Shown piece by piece: positions 33,646 to 42,362 of a stretch of DNA of 58,237 nucleotides (the stretch's first letter is position 1; every line of letters starts with the position of its first letter). The stretch covers positions 1-58,237 of the forward strand of contig JAJRQY010000013.1 of assembly GCA_024280015.1 (NCBI GenBank), read 5' to 3'. This stretch comes from Actinomycetes bacterium. GTDB taxonomy: Bacteria; Actinomycetota; Acidimicrobiia; Acidimicrobiales; SZUA-35. Under the pieces are notes generated by a model that worked only from the letters and a program-made list of their open reading frames with translations, had not been told where the DNA came from and ran no database searches. The position numbers and the translations under genes were made by a program.

Positions 33646-34878
33646 ATTCGCCTCCCGCTTCGTCGTCTCACCCCTCAACTCTACGCCCCCGTCTTCCTGA
33701 TCCAGATCGGGGCGGGCATGCTATTGCCGGTTCTCCCCCTCGCTCTGCTAGCCAATGGACTGGCCTACCAGAGCTTGACGGCAATCTTGGCTGCGACCGG
33801 CTTTGGCGCCCTTCTCTCACAAATTCCCGTTGGTCGGCTCCTCAACCGATATAGCGAGAACCAGGTGATGACCGCCTGCGTCGCACTGACCGCAGTATCA
33901 GTCGTTCTCCTGGGTTTCGTCGGAACCGCAGCTGGCTTGATGGCCTTGCGGTTCGCTTCCGGGATTGGCAGCACCGGTTGGCTGCTCTCACGCCAGACAT
34001 TCATCACCCGAACGATTGAGTCCGAAGTTCGAGGTCGGGCCATGTCGCTGTTCGGTGGCTTGAATCGGGTGGCCTTCCTCGTCGGACCGCTGCTCGGAGG
34101 TTTTGTCGCCGAACAGTTCGGCTTTCGTCATGCCTTCATCATTGCTGGGATGTTCACTGCATCAGGTGCCGCTCCGCTACTGCTGGTTGCCCGATCGGCA
34201 GCCCCGGACGACGGCGAACCGACTCAGCCAGAGCGGCGACGGGTGGAAACCGCCCATCCCCTTGCCGTGTTTGCCACCCACCGGCGAACCTTGCTACCCG
34301 CCGGCGCGGCCCAGATCTGCATCATCGCCGTGCGCTATGGCCGCTTCATCATCCTGCCCTTGATTGGAGAATCCATCGGGCTCGACATCGCCCAGATCGG
34401 AATCCTGGTAGCCATTGGCTCAGCATCGGACATTGTCCTGTTTCCCGCCGCCGGCTACCTGATGGATCGATACGGGCGATTGGCCGCCATTGTCCCCTCA
34501 TTCAGCCTCTTGGGGGTTGGGTTGCTCCTTTTAGCTGGTGCCTCCAGCCATGGAGCCATCATGATCGCCGCCGCGGTTATTGGGATCGGAAACGGTCTCG
34601 GCTCGGGGACGATGATGACCCTGTCGTCAGATCTAGCTCCACGAGACTCACCGGGTGAGTTTCTGGCTGCGCTGGGCACCATCCGAGAGGTTGGCCGGAT
34701 CCTTGGGCCACTCGGCGTTGGCTTCCTGGCTGATCGGGCTGGGTTGGGGACCGCATCCTTTGCCATGGCGCTGGTGGCCTTTCTTGGAGTGACCATCATG
34801 ATTTTCGGGGTTGGTGAAACGAAAAGAACCGACATCTCCAAGGGGGCAGGAGAGTCGGTTCAAATCAGTCGGCCTTGA
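33646..34878 (+). CDS. MFS transporter; start codon uncertain
   Basis: The first ATG (33718) lies inside TM1 (after LYAPVFLIQIGAG). The open frame extends back to a stop at 33634-33636 without any ATG, GTG or TTG; only ATT (33646) or a CTG mid-helix is available. The protein has about 12 TM helices, a conserved loop GFVAEQFGFRHAF, and cytosolic loops such as RGRAMSLFGGLNRVAF. It belongs to the major facilitator drug-efflux-like group. Substrate unknown. Either a rare ATT start is used or the true start codon has been mutated. It ends in a Lys/Thr-rich tail. Confidence 0.75.
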   Translation: MRLPLRRLTPQLYAPVFLIQIGAGMLLPVLPLALLANGLAYQSLTAILAATGFGALLSQIPVGRLLNRYSENQVMTACVALTAVSVVLLGFVGTAAGLMALRFASGIGSTGWLLSRQTFITRTIESEVRGRAMSLFGGLNRVAFLVGPLLGGFVAEQFGFRHAFIIAGMFTASGAAPLLLVARSAAPDDGEPTQPERRRVETAHPLAVFATHRRTLLPAGAAQICIIAVRYGRFIILPLIGESIGLDIAQIGILVAIGSASDIVLFPAAGYLMDRYGRLAAIVPSFSLLGVGLLLLAGASSHGAIMIAAAVIGIGNGLGSGTMMTLSSDLAPRDSPGEFLAALGTIREVGRILGPLGVGFLADRAGLGTASFAMALVAFLGVTIMIFGVGETKRTDISKGAGESVQISRP

Positions 34879-34898
34879 TCGGCTCGAGGTGTGAAGAT

Positions 34899-35159
34899 CT
34901 ATCCAAGGATTTTCCAGCGGCGGTCCAACTCCTTAGCAATAGCGTCCAGGCGATGCTGGCCAGCGGCGGTCAATCCCTCAATTGATGCCCGATAGGCCAA
35001 TTGCTCTTCCTCCTTGATCAGCCGTGCTAGGCCGATCAGATTCAGGTTGTAGTGGGCGATTCGTGGTCGTGGCGTGAATGGTGCCGGGCCTCGCTGTTGG
35101 GTGAGGGGCGCATGGGTTGCTGGGATGCTGTTGGCGATTGGCGCTTCGAGAAGGCTCAT
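34899..35159 (-). CDS. Small helical protein, unknown function
   Basis: 86 residues. The C-terminal half (LARLIKEEEQLAYRASIEGL, then HRLDAIAKELDRRWKILG) is charged and helical, resembling small regulatory proteins with an EEE-x-L and LD-x-W-x-L pattern. The N-terminus is proline-rich and disordered. Its ATG overlaps the upstream stop by one base (TGATG), so the two small proteins are translationally coupled. No family is assigned with confidence. Confidence 0.6.
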   Translation of the reverse strand: MSLLEAPIANSIPATHAPLTQQRGPAPFTPRPRIAHYNLNLIGLARLIKEEEQLAYRASIEGLTAAGQHRLDAIAKELDRRWKILG

Positions 35160-35479
35160 CAGGCGGCCATCTTGATCTCGAATGCAACTTCAACTGAAGC
35201 CAAGGCGCCGAGCACGATGTCTTCGAACTCGCCTTCCACTGGGCCAAGTGCCCGAAGGTCATCAAGGACCTCGGTGATCAGGCCACGGAGCTGAACATCT
35301 TGAGTCGTTTGGTAGAGATCCAGGAGCCAGTCGGTGCAGCGGTCAAAGCTAATGGTGGTGTGCTCGTCGCTGGCGGCGGCCCAGAAGGCTTCGCTGGTGC
35401 TGGTGAAACGACCTGCTGTTTGGACTGCTGATGTGCTGGACTTGCTGGTGCTTGTCGTGTTGATGGTGATGTTGCTCAT
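35159..35479 (-). CDS. Small protein, unknown function
   Basis: 106 residues. The first 30 are Ser/Thr-rich and low-complexity; the rest is acidic and helical (CTDWLLDLYQTTQDVQLRGLITEVLDDL). A GGGGAAG purine run 5-8 nt before the ATG is a usable Shine-Dalgarno, in contrast to the leaderless genes nearby. It is the first gene of a two-gene operon with the 86-residue protein. No motif is recognised. Confidence 0.6.
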   Translation of the reverse strand: MSNITINTTSTSKSSTSAVQTAGRFTSTSEAFWAAASDEHTTISFDRCTDWLLDLYQTTQDVQLRGLITEVLDDLRALGPVEGEFEDIVLGALASVEVAFEIKMAA

Positions 35480-35519
35480 GTCTTCTTCCCCTTGTTTGTT
35501 GTTAGGGATGAAGATAAAT

Positions 35520-35575
35520 CACGACTCGGAATCGTGGATCGGGGAAACCCCTAGGGTTTCGGGGATCCCTAGGGG
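35520..35575. terminator. Stacked GC-rich inverted repeats downstream of the carboxylase
   Basis: Overlapping, mutually exclusive hairpins are present: GAAACCC-CTA-GGGTTTC (35544-35560) and CCCCTAGGG (35548-35556) with CCCTAGGGG (35567-35575). On the minus strand a further small hairpin (CACGA/TCGTG, 35520-35536) is followed by ATTTATCTT. Together they probably terminate carboxylase transcription before the small-protein operon. Confidence 0.5.
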
Positions 35576-35581
35576 GACGAG

Positions 35582-38500
35582 CTACCAGGGGTCGACAAAG
35601 GGCCGACGAGACTCCCCCGGCTTTGCTGCCCTCAGCACAGTCATGATCCAACGACGGGACTCCATCGGGTCAATCACGTCATCAATCTCAAAATGATCAG
35701 CCATCGAGGTGCCTTTCCCGATCTCATACATCTTGGCCACCATGGAGTCATAGGCCTCCTGCCGCTCTTGTGGATCCTCAATGGCCGCCAGTTCATTGCG
35801 ATATCCAAGCTTGACGGCGCCCTCCAAACCCATTCCGCCAAACTCACTGGTCGGCCATCCAATGGTGAAGATCGGGGCCTTGAAGCTCCCCCCGGCCATG
35901 GCCTGAGCGCCGAGGCCGTAGCCCTTGCGCAGGACAATGGTGCAGAAGGGGACAGTCAAACTGGCTGAGGTGACGAACAGTCGCGCTGCGTGGCGAACCA
36001 GCGCCGTCCGCTCGACCTCGGGGCCGACCATGAAGCCTGGCGTGTCACACAAGAACACCAGGGGAATCCCATAGGCCTCACATAACTGCATGAAGCGGCA
36101 TGACTTGTCGGCGCCATCACTGTCAATGGCGCCAGCCAGGTGAACCGGGTTGTTGGCGATCACCCCAACCGAGCGTCCCTCAACTCGGGCGAATGCGGTG
36201 ATCATGCCAACCCCAAACTCTTGGCGCAGCTCCAAGACTGAGTCATCATCGAACATGATCTCAATCACCTGGCGAACATCATAAATTCGTAGCCGGTTCT
36301 CGGGAATGACGTGACGGAGTTTGCGCTGATCAGCTACTGACCACGCAACCTTGGGCCCTTGGAAGTAACTCAGGTACTGCTTGGCTACCCGAACCGCCTC
36401 GGCTTCATCGTCCACCAGCACATCAATGACGCCGTTCGCTGACTGCTCATTGGCTGGACCAATTTCTTTTGGATGGAAGACCCCAAGGCCTCCGCCCTCG
36501 ATCATGGCCGGGCCGCCCATGCCAACGTTGGAGTCCCTGGTGGCAATGACAACATCACAACAGCCCAACAGCGCGGCATTGCCAGCGAAGCAATAGCCGG
36601 CATTGATGCCAATCAGTGGAACCTCGCCGCTCAGCTTGGCAAACAAGGCAAAGGCCATGCAGTCCAATCCGGCAACCGTGACCCCGTCAGTGTCGCCGGG
36701 TCGGCCACCACCACCTTCGGCGAAGAGCACAACCGGCAGTTTCAGGTCGTCGGCAATCTCAAACAGGCGGTCCTTCTTGCGATGATTTTGAAACCCCTGA
36801 GTACCGGCCATGACCATGTAGTCATAGGTGACGACAACACACTGACTGTCATCTTCACCAAACTCGTCCCCGTTGACCGACCCGATGCCACCAACCATCC
36901 CATCACCGGGGGTTTTCTCGATCAATTCTTCAATCGAGCGCCGCTTGCGCTGGGCAGCCACCACCAACGGACCCCATTCAGTGAAGGTGTCGGAGTCGAC
37001 CAGGTCCGTGACATTCTCTCGGGCCGTTCGCTTGCCAGTGCTATGTCGCTTGGCCACTGCCTCGGTCCGGTTCTCATCCAGGCCAAAGCCGTGTCTGGCA
37101 TCGACCTCGGCCAGATCGGGACGTACCCGGTCCAGGTCAATCTCAAGATTGTCATCGACGGTGGATCGACTCACATCAGCAGGGTCCATTTCCAGCAGCC
37201 CGTGTCCTTCGAACACGGCCTCTCCGACAGTGACCGGGATGGCCGTGACGATGCCGCTCTCTTCGGCGGAGATGAGGTGTTCCATTTTCATGGCTTCCAT
37301 AATCATCACCGTTTCTCCGGCAGCAACTTCGTCACCGACAGCAATGTCGATCGAGATGATCGTGCCCTGCATGGGAGATCGGACACTTCGGGAGTCGGTA
37401 GCGGTGTCCTGGGCGCCGAGATGTTCGGTTGATGGGGCATCTTCTTCGATCATCCGAAGAAGATCGGATGCATGGTCGGCCACAAATTGGGTCGTGACTC
37501 GGTTGTCGAGGACCGCTGGGTGGTTAAGAAGCTCCCGCAGGAAGGCCCTATTGGTCGCCACTCCTTCGATCCGAAAACTGTCGAGTGCTCGACGTCCTCG
37601 GGCTAGAGCTGCAGCCAGCTCACCAGATTGGGAATGGACAATGACCTTGGCCAGAAGTGAGTCGAAGGCTGGCGAGGTGATGTAGCCGGAGTAGCCATGG
37701 GTCTCGATGCGAACACCCAACCCGGAGGGGGTTTCGAAACGGCTGATCTGGCCGCCAGCAGGGCGGGCAGTTCCGTCTGTCTGCATGACCTCAGTATTGA
37801 TGCGGAGCTGTACTGCTTGGCCGGTTGCCGATGGCGGCTTGGCCAAACCAAGATCGACCAGGGACGCTCCTGCTGCGATGGCGAGCTGGGTCTGCACCAG
37901 GTCAGTGCCGGTGATTTCTTCGGTAATGGTGTGTTCGACCTGAAGTCTGGCGTTGGCCTCAATGAAGTAGGCCAGGCCTGTTGCTGAGTCGACCAGGAAT
38001 TCAAAGGTGCCCAGACTGCGATAGTCCAAGGCCGCTGCCATCTTGGTCGCAGCGTCGAGCAAGGTCGCTCGCAATGCTGGGTCCAGTCCTGGAGCGGGAG
38101 CGAGCTCAACGATTTTCTGGTTCTGACGCTGCAGGGTGCACTCGCGCTCCCACAAGTGTGTGACGGCGCCGGTTCCGTCTCCCACGATCTGAACCTCGAT
38201 ATGTCGAGCCTCAGAGATGAGCTGCTCGGCATAGACCTGGTCATCCCCAAAAGCAGATTGTGCTTCGGAGCGGCAACGTTCCAGGGCCTCAGCTACGGCT
38301 CCCGACGAGATGTCATCAGCTCCGACCGGACGCATACCTCGGCCACCTCCACCAGCGACGGCCTTGAGCATCGCTCCTCCATGCTCGCTCACAAAGGCTT
38401 CAGCCGCCGCGGCGTCGGGCAGAACCCCCGTACTGGCCAAGACCGGCACACCGAGACTCACAGCGAGGGCAAGGGCTTCGGTCTTGTTGCCAAGCTTGGC

Positions 38501-38872
38501 CAGGGATGCTGGTGTTGGGCCGACGAAGGTCAGTCCAGCTTCTATCATTGCAGAAGCAAAATCTGCGTTCTCGCTCAAGAAGCCGTAACCCGGATGCACC
38601 GCGTCGCATCCGTGGCTAATGGCCACTGCCACCAGCTGCTGGATGTCCAGGTAGGCGGCTGCTCCTGTGCCCTCAAGCATGACCGCGGAGTCGGCTTGGG
38701 TGACGTGGGCGCACGATTCGTCGTCAGCGGGATAGGCGGCGACGGTTTCGATCCCCAGCTCGGCCGCCGCTCGCAGGATCCGACAGGCGATTTCACCCCG
38801 GTTGGCCACCAGCAGTTTGCGGGGATAGGGGATCAGCGGGGTGATCGAGGAGGTAGCAAAAGAGTCGGACAT
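35582..38872 (-). CDS. Single-chain acyl-CoA carboxylase (BC-BCCP-CT)
   Basis: About 1096 residues from ATG 38872 (an in-frame ATG at 38905 is possible). Domains in order: biotin carboxylase ATP-grasp (to about 455; LLVANRGEIACRILRAA, GGGGRGM, EANARLQVEHTITEE), biotin carrier (about 510-570; biotin Lys in EAMKMEH), and a carboxyltransferase (about 600-1095; GGIGSVNG, AGYCFAGNAALLGCCD, NNPVHLAGAIDSDGADK, GSFKAP). It fixes bicarbonate onto an acyl-CoA (acetyl-, propionyl- or long-chain). Actinobacteria usually split these into AccA and AccD subunits; here all are on one chain, as in long-chain acyl-CoA carboxylases. Substrate range is not determined. Confidence 0.9.
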   Translation of the reverse strand: MSDSFATSSITPLIPYPRKLLVANRGEIACRILRAAAELGIETVAAYPADDESCAHVTQADSAVMLEGTGAAAYLDIQQLVAVAISHGCDAVHPGYGFLSENADFASAMIEAGLTFVGPTPASLAKLGNKTEALALAVSLGVPVLASTGVLPDAAAAEAFVSEHGGAMLKAVAGGGGRGMRPVGADDISSGAVAEALERCRSEAQSAFGDDQVYAEQLISEARHIEVQIVGDGTGAVTHLWERECTLQRQNQKIVELAPAPGLDPALRATLLDAATKMAAALDYRSLGTFEFLVDSATGLAYFIEANARLQVEHTITEEITGTDLVQTQLAIAAGASLVDLGLAKPPSATGQAVQLRINTEVMQTDGTARPAGGQISRFETPSGLGVRIETHGYSGYITSPAFDSLLAKVIVHSQSGELAAALARGRRALDSFRIEGVATNRAFLRELLNHPAVLDNRVTTQFVADHASDLLRMIEEDAPSTEHLGAQDTATDSRSVRSPMQGTIISIDIAVGDEVAAGETVMIMEAMKMEHLISAEESGIVTAIPVTVGEAVFEGHGLLEMDPADVSRSTVDDNLEIDLDRVRPDLAEVDARHGFGLDENRTEAVAKRHSTGKRTARENVTDLVDSDTFTEWGPLVVAAQRKRRSIEELIEKTPGDGMVGGIGSVNGDEFGEDDSQCVVVTYDYMVMAGTQGFQNHRKKDRLFEIADDLKLPVVLFAEGGGGRPGDTDGVTVAGLDCMAFALFAKLSGEVPLIGINAGYCFAGNAALLGCCDVVIATRDSNVGMGGPAMIEGGGLGVFHPKEIGPANEQSANGVIDVLVDDEAEAVRVAKQYLSYFQGPKVAWSVADQRKLRHVIPENRLRIYDVRQVIEIMFDDDSVLELRQEFGVGMITAFARVEGRSVGVIANNPVHLAGAIDSDGADKSCRFMQLCEAYGIPLVFLCDTPGFMVGPEVERTALVRHAARLFVTSASLTVPFCTIVLRKGYGLGAQAMAGGSFKAPIFTIGWPTSEFGGMGLEGAVKLGYRNELAAIEDPQERQEAYDSMVAKMYEIGKGTSMADHFEIDDVIDPMESRRWIMTVLRAAKPGESRRPFVDPW

Positions 38873-38918
38873 CAAAGCAGTTTGCTCGGTCTGGCACGAC
38901 ACCATCTAATCTGGACTC

Positions 38919-39197
38919 ATGCTCTTCGTCATCCACGCATCCGACAAGCCCGACTCAGCCGAACTACGCCAAGCAACCAGGCCTGATCATCTGGCCTACA
39001 TGTCCGACTTCGACATTCTTGTCGGCGGGCCAATGCTGGATGAGCACAGTGAGTCGTGTGGCTCGATCATCATTGTTGAGATGGAAGATCTTGCCGCCAC
39101 CGAGGCCTTTGCCGCCAATGACCCCTACCGCAAGGTCGGTCTCTTCGACACCGTCTTGATCCGGGCCATGAAGAAGGTGATCTGGCCCGGTGAGTAG
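38919..39197 (+). CDS. YciI-like protein
   Basis: 92 residues: an N-terminal strand LFVIHASDKPDS, a helix HLAYMSDFDILVGGPMLD, and a C-terminal DPYRKVGLFDTVLIRAMKKV. This matches the YciI dimeric alpha-beta family, whose members bind small ligands and often pair with oxidases. The active-site-like His (in RPDHLAYM) and an Asp are present. TAATCT ends 6 nt before the ATG, so the mRNA is leaderless. Its end overlaps the flavin monooxygenase gene by 8 nt. Confidence 0.8.
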   Translation: MLFVIHASDKPDSAELRQATRPDHLAYMSDFDILVGGPMLDEHSESCGSIIIVEMEDLAATEAFAANDPYRKVGLFDTVLIRAMKKVIWPGE

Positions 39198-40482
39198 TAG
39201 CCCGGCGAACGCTCGACCAGCTCACAATCACAAGATCCTGATCGCCGGTGGAGGCATCACTGGCCTGACCGCCGCCCTGGCCCTTCACCAGCAAGGCCAG
39301 GACGTCACAGTCTTCGAATCAGTGGAGCGGCCGCGGGAGTTGGGCGTAGGCATCAATCTGTTGCCCCATTCGGTGCGGGTACTCCACGACCTCGGTCTGC
39401 AGGACGCCCTGGAGGAGATTTCCATACTGACCCGCCGTTTGAGTTTCTATTCTGAGGATGGGGTCAAGATCTGGGAAGAAGATCGGGGCTTGCACGCGGG
39501 CAACCCGTGGCCCCAATACTCCCTACATCGGGGCCGACTACAGATGTTGCTGTGGCGGGTCGCGGTGAAAGAGCTTGGTCAAGACCGACTCCTGACCGGC
39601 CACCATCTGGCTAGCTTCGAACAAGACGAAAATGAGGTTCGGGCCACCTTTGTCAACCGGGCATCAGGCCAGACGGTTGGCACCTATGGCGGAGACGTGT
39701 TGATTGCTGCCGATGGCCTGCACTCGGCCGCCCGCAAGTTTTTCAATCCCGATGAGGGGCCCCCGGTGTATTCCGGGCTGATGCTGTGGCGGGGAGCGAT
39801 CGAGACCGAACCGTTCTTGGATGGCGAATCCATGTTCATGGCTGGACACGATGAAGCCAAGGCCGTGGTGTATCCCATTGGCGGGCCCGAACACCAGAAG
39901 GGCCGCAGCCTGGTCAACTGGATCGCCGAACGCCCCGTTGACTTTGATGTCAGCACAGCGGACTGGAACCGAGAGGCGAGCCCCGAAGCCTTCTCGGAAT
40001 ACTTCGAGGACTGGCGATGGGACTGGATCAATCTGCCCGAACTGTTCGCCAAGACACCGGTGTGTTATGAGTTTCCCATGAGTGACCGGGACCCGCTTGA
40101 TCGCTGGTCCTACGGTCGGGTGACCCTGCTTGGTGACGCCGCTCACGCCATGCGGCCCAACGGTTCCAATGGAGCCAGCCAAGGAATCCTTGATTGTGAG
40201 GCCATCACCCAGGCCTTGAGCACCGAGTCCGACGTGACCGTTGCCCTGGAGCGCTACCAGGAAGAGCGGTTGGAGAAGACCGCCGTACTCACCCTTGCCA
40301 ATCGGCAGTCTGGGCCAGAGCGAGTCTTGCAATGGGTTAAGGACCGCTGTGACCGAAGCTGTGTCGAGCAGCACCAGTGCGTTCCCCAAGATGAACTAGC
40401 CGAGGCTGCCAACGCCTACAAGCAACTGGCTGGCTTCGATCGTGCCAAACTGACATCACTGGCATCGGCAACATCTGACTAG
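39190..40482 (+). CDS. FAD-dependent aromatic monooxygenase
   Basis: 430 residues from GTG 39190. The N-terminal FAD loop IAGGGITGLTAALALHQQGQDVTVFE (about 17-42), the DG motif AADGLHSAARK and the GDAAHAMRPNGSNGASQ segment place it in the PHBH/salicylate-hydroxylase class A flavoprotein family (close to PhzS-like enzymes). It would use NADPH and O2 to hydroxylate or oxidatively decarboxylate an aromatic acid. It is co-translated with a YciI-like protein, which may handle its product. Aromatic substrate is inferred, not shown. Confidence 0.85.
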   Translation: MSSSPANARPAHNHKILIAGGGITGLTAALALHQQGQDVTVFESVERPRELGVGINLLPHSVRVLHDLGLQDALEEISILTRRLSFYSEDGVKIWEEDRGLHAGNPWPQYSLHRGRLQMLLWRVAVKELGQDRLLTGHHLASFEQDENEVRATFVNRASGQTVGTYGGDVLIAADGLHSAARKFFNPDEGPPVYSGLMLWRGAIETEPFLDGESMFMAGHDEAKAVVYPIGGPEHQKGRSLVNWIAERPVDFDVSTADWNREASPEAFSEYFEDWRWDWINLPELFAKTPVCYEFPMSDRDPLDRWSYGRVTLLGDAAHAMRPNGSNGASQGILDCEAITQALSTESDVTVALERYQEERLEKTAVLTLANRQSGPERVLQWVKDRCDRSCVEQHQCVPQDELAEAANAYKQLAGFDRAKLTSLASATSD

Positions 40483-40512
40483 GTATAGCCCCAACAAAAG
40501 GACGAGCAAACC

Positions 40513-41133
40513 ATGGTTGATCTCACCCAAACCCTGCACTGGAAGGACAACGATGTTGAGGTACACAAGGTTGTTGTTGGGCCCTATGAGAACAATGTCT
40601 TCGTGATCCGCTGTCGTGACACTGGCGACGCGGTCATGTTGGACGCGGCCAACGAGCACGAGCTCTTACTGGAGCTCTGCCAAGGCCTCGGCGTCCAGAC
40701 CGTGCTGGAGACTCACGGCCATTGGGACCACATTCAAGCCATTCCCCAGGTGCGAGATGCGGGCTTTGCCGTTGGTGTCACCGCCGCCGATGCAGCGATG
40801 CTGCCAAGTTATGACTACATCTTGGAGGACGACAAGATGATCGAGGTTGGCAAGCTCCGACTTCACACCGTTACCACGCCGGGACACACACCAGGGTCCA
40901 TCTGCTTCAAGCTGGTGGACAAGCCACTCTTGTTCACCGGCGACACCCTGTTTCCTGGCGGACCGGGAGCAACCAATTCCGAAGGCTCCAGCTTCCCAGA
41001 AATCTTGGCCTCCATCGACGATCGCTTACTCACCTATGGAACTGAAACCATGGTTCTGCCTGGCCACGGCGACGACACGACAATCGGGGCGGAGCGTCCA
41101 TCGTTCCAGTCCTGGGTCGATCGCGGCTGGTAG
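40513..41133 (+). CDS. MBL-fold metallohydrolase
   Basis: 206 residues with zinc-ligand motif THGHWDH (H68, H70, D72, H73), then TPGHTPG, TGDTLFPGG and a C-terminal LPGHGDD. This is the glyoxalase II/hydroxyacyl-glutathione-hydrolase-like family. The start has AAGGAC about 9 nt upstream, a normal Shine-Dalgarno. It follows the flavin monooxygenase by 30 bp and may be in the same operon; it could hydrolyse a lactone or thioester product. Confidence 0.85.
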   Translation: MVDLTQTLHWKDNDVEVHKVVVGPYENNVFVIRCRDTGDAVMLDAANEHELLLELCQGLGVQTVLETHGHWDHIQAIPQVRDAGFAVGVTAADAAMLPSYDYILEDDKMIEVGKLRLHTVTTPGHTPGSICFKLVDKPLLFTGDTLFPGGPGATNSEGSSFPEILASIDDRLLTYGTETMVLPGHGDDTTIGAERPSFQSWVDRGW

Positions 41134-41196
41134 CAGGCACCGCGGCACCAACCGATTGCTTGCTTCGGGACAAAAGCCCCTGTACGGTGAAAGTCG

Positions 41197-41208
41197 TTAA
41201 GGCCTTAA
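41197..41208 (+). promoter_or_regulatory. 12-bp palindrome upstream of the di-iron oxygenase
   Basis: TTAAGGCCTTAA is self-complementary and lies about 64 bp before the start codon, just upstream of a TTGACA-like -35 (about 41212). It is a candidate operator for the oxygenase-reductase operon; no regulator is adjacent. Confidence 0.4.
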
Positions 41209-41271
41209 TGATTGACATCCGTCACATGATGGCAGAAGCCGCACCAACACCAACTCGACAAGGGACATCAC

Positions 41272-42297
41272 ATGAGCAAGAGAGCCAAACTCGCCCAAGA
41301 CATGGAGTTTCCTCCAGAGATTGAACAACCGAACGTCTACCCACTCTCGTGGCACCGGGGAACTGAGAAGATGGAAGAAATCTACGAAGCGTCGCTTCGA
41401 GAGTTCTGGGACCCAATGGCCCTGCCCTGGGACACCTTCGACGTGTCCAAGTACAGCTGGGAAGAGCGCGAAGCTATCGCTTACTGGTGGACCATCCTTT
41501 CGGTCTTCGACGCCTCGGCTCCCCCGGTATTCGCCGGAGCCTTCATCAAGACCTATGAGGATCACGAGGAGGACGCGGTGCGCCGTTGCTTCTTCTCCGT
41601 CACCAAGGATGAACAGAACCATGAGCAGGTTTGTGGCCTGGCCATCACCAAGCTTTTGGAGCATCCAGACCCCATTACCTATGAGCCAAAGACCGACCTC
41701 GGCAAGCGTCTTCAGAAGAACGCCAAATGGCTCTACTACAACGGTGCCCGCTACTGGGACGGCTACAAGGCCGCCGTTCCCAAGTACAGCCTGGCCGTCC
41801 TGTTCAGTTCCTTCCTGATGGGCGAGATGGGTGCGGCCACCATCTTCCATCAGATGGCTGCCGGAGCCAAGGAGCCAGTATTTGAGGCTGCCTTCCGCAA
41901 TATTGGTCGTGACGAAGGTCGCCATATGGCCATCTGTCTCACCCTGATGCAACGCGACTACCCCAAGATCAGCGATGAGGACAAGGCCACCGTCACCAAG
42001 CAGATTCGTGCTGGCTACCTGTTCTTGTCTGCTGTTCTGTTTGAGCCGCCAGAAGAGTTCTGGGACATCCCCTCTGACTTCATCGAGAACCAGCGAGCTG
42101 GCGAGGCCGTTGCCCGTGAAGCGGGATTCTTCGTGCCGGAGTATGAGGCCAAGAAGGAAAACTGGCGCAAGGCCATGCTCAACTTGAAGTCGGTGTTGGA
42201 CAAGTACGACATCCCCTTCCCGGCCATTCCCGAGGTTGGGATTGACGGCCAGGAAATCACCGATATTGACATGGAAGACATCATTCCTGTCTTCTAG
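41272..42297 (+). CDS. Ferritin-like di-iron oxygenase (RNR R2-like fold)
   Basis: 341 residues with two E-x2-H di-iron motifs: E114-x2-H117 (KDEQNHE) and E215-x2-H218 (RDEGRHM), plus E185 (FLMGEMGA) and a candidate first ligand D80 (SVFDASAPP). The spacing resembles R2-like/ferritin-like oxygenases, but the gene sits upstream of a [2Fe-2S]/FAD reductase rather than a ribonucleotide reductase large subunit, so an O2-activating oxygenase is more likely. An AAGGGA Shine-Dalgarno precedes the ATG. The C-terminal EDIIPVF is repeated as a 30-bp duplication just past the stop. The substrate is unknown; aromatic amine or acyl oxidation are options. Confidence 0.82.
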   Translation: MSKRAKLAQDMEFPPEIEQPNVYPLSWHRGTEKMEEIYEASLREFWDPMALPWDTFDVSKYSWEEREAIAYWWTILSVFDASAPPVFAGAFIKTYEDHEEDAVRRCFFSVTKDEQNHEQVCGLAITKLLEHPDPITYEPKTDLGKRLQKNAKWLYYNGARYWDGYKAAVPKYSLAVLFSSFLMGEMGAATIFHQMAAGAKEPVFEAAFRNIGRDEGRHMAICLTLMQRDYPKISDEDKATVTKQIRAGYLFLSAVLFEPPEEFWDIPSDFIENQRAGEAVAREAGFFVPEYEAKKENWRKAMLNLKSVLDKYDIPFPAIPEVGIDGQEITDIDMEDIIPVF

Positions 42298-42324
42298 GTG
42301 ACAGAAGACGTCATTCCCGTCTTC
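42274..42324 (+). repeat. Tandem 30-bp duplication forming two hairpins at the gene end
   Basis: The last 30 bp of the oxygenase gene are copied immediately downstream. Copy 1 forms GAAGAC (42274-42279)/GTCTTC (42289-42294); copy 2 forms GAAGACG (42304-42310)/CGTCTTC (42318-42324). The second lies in the gap before the reductase start and could set the mRNA ratio of the two subunits. Confidence 0.55.
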
Positions 42325-42362
42325 CAACGTTGGCCGTTCATTACAACCGAGGATCCTCCCCC

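Noticed and set aside
36473-37432. 319-aa plus-strand frame inside the carboxylase
   Set aside because: Antisense to conserved carboxyltransferase sequence; no motif of its own.
38156-38986. Plus-strand frame opposite the carboxylase N-terminus
   Set aside because: Low-complexity translation with no family; the minus-strand biotin carboxylase motifs are clear.
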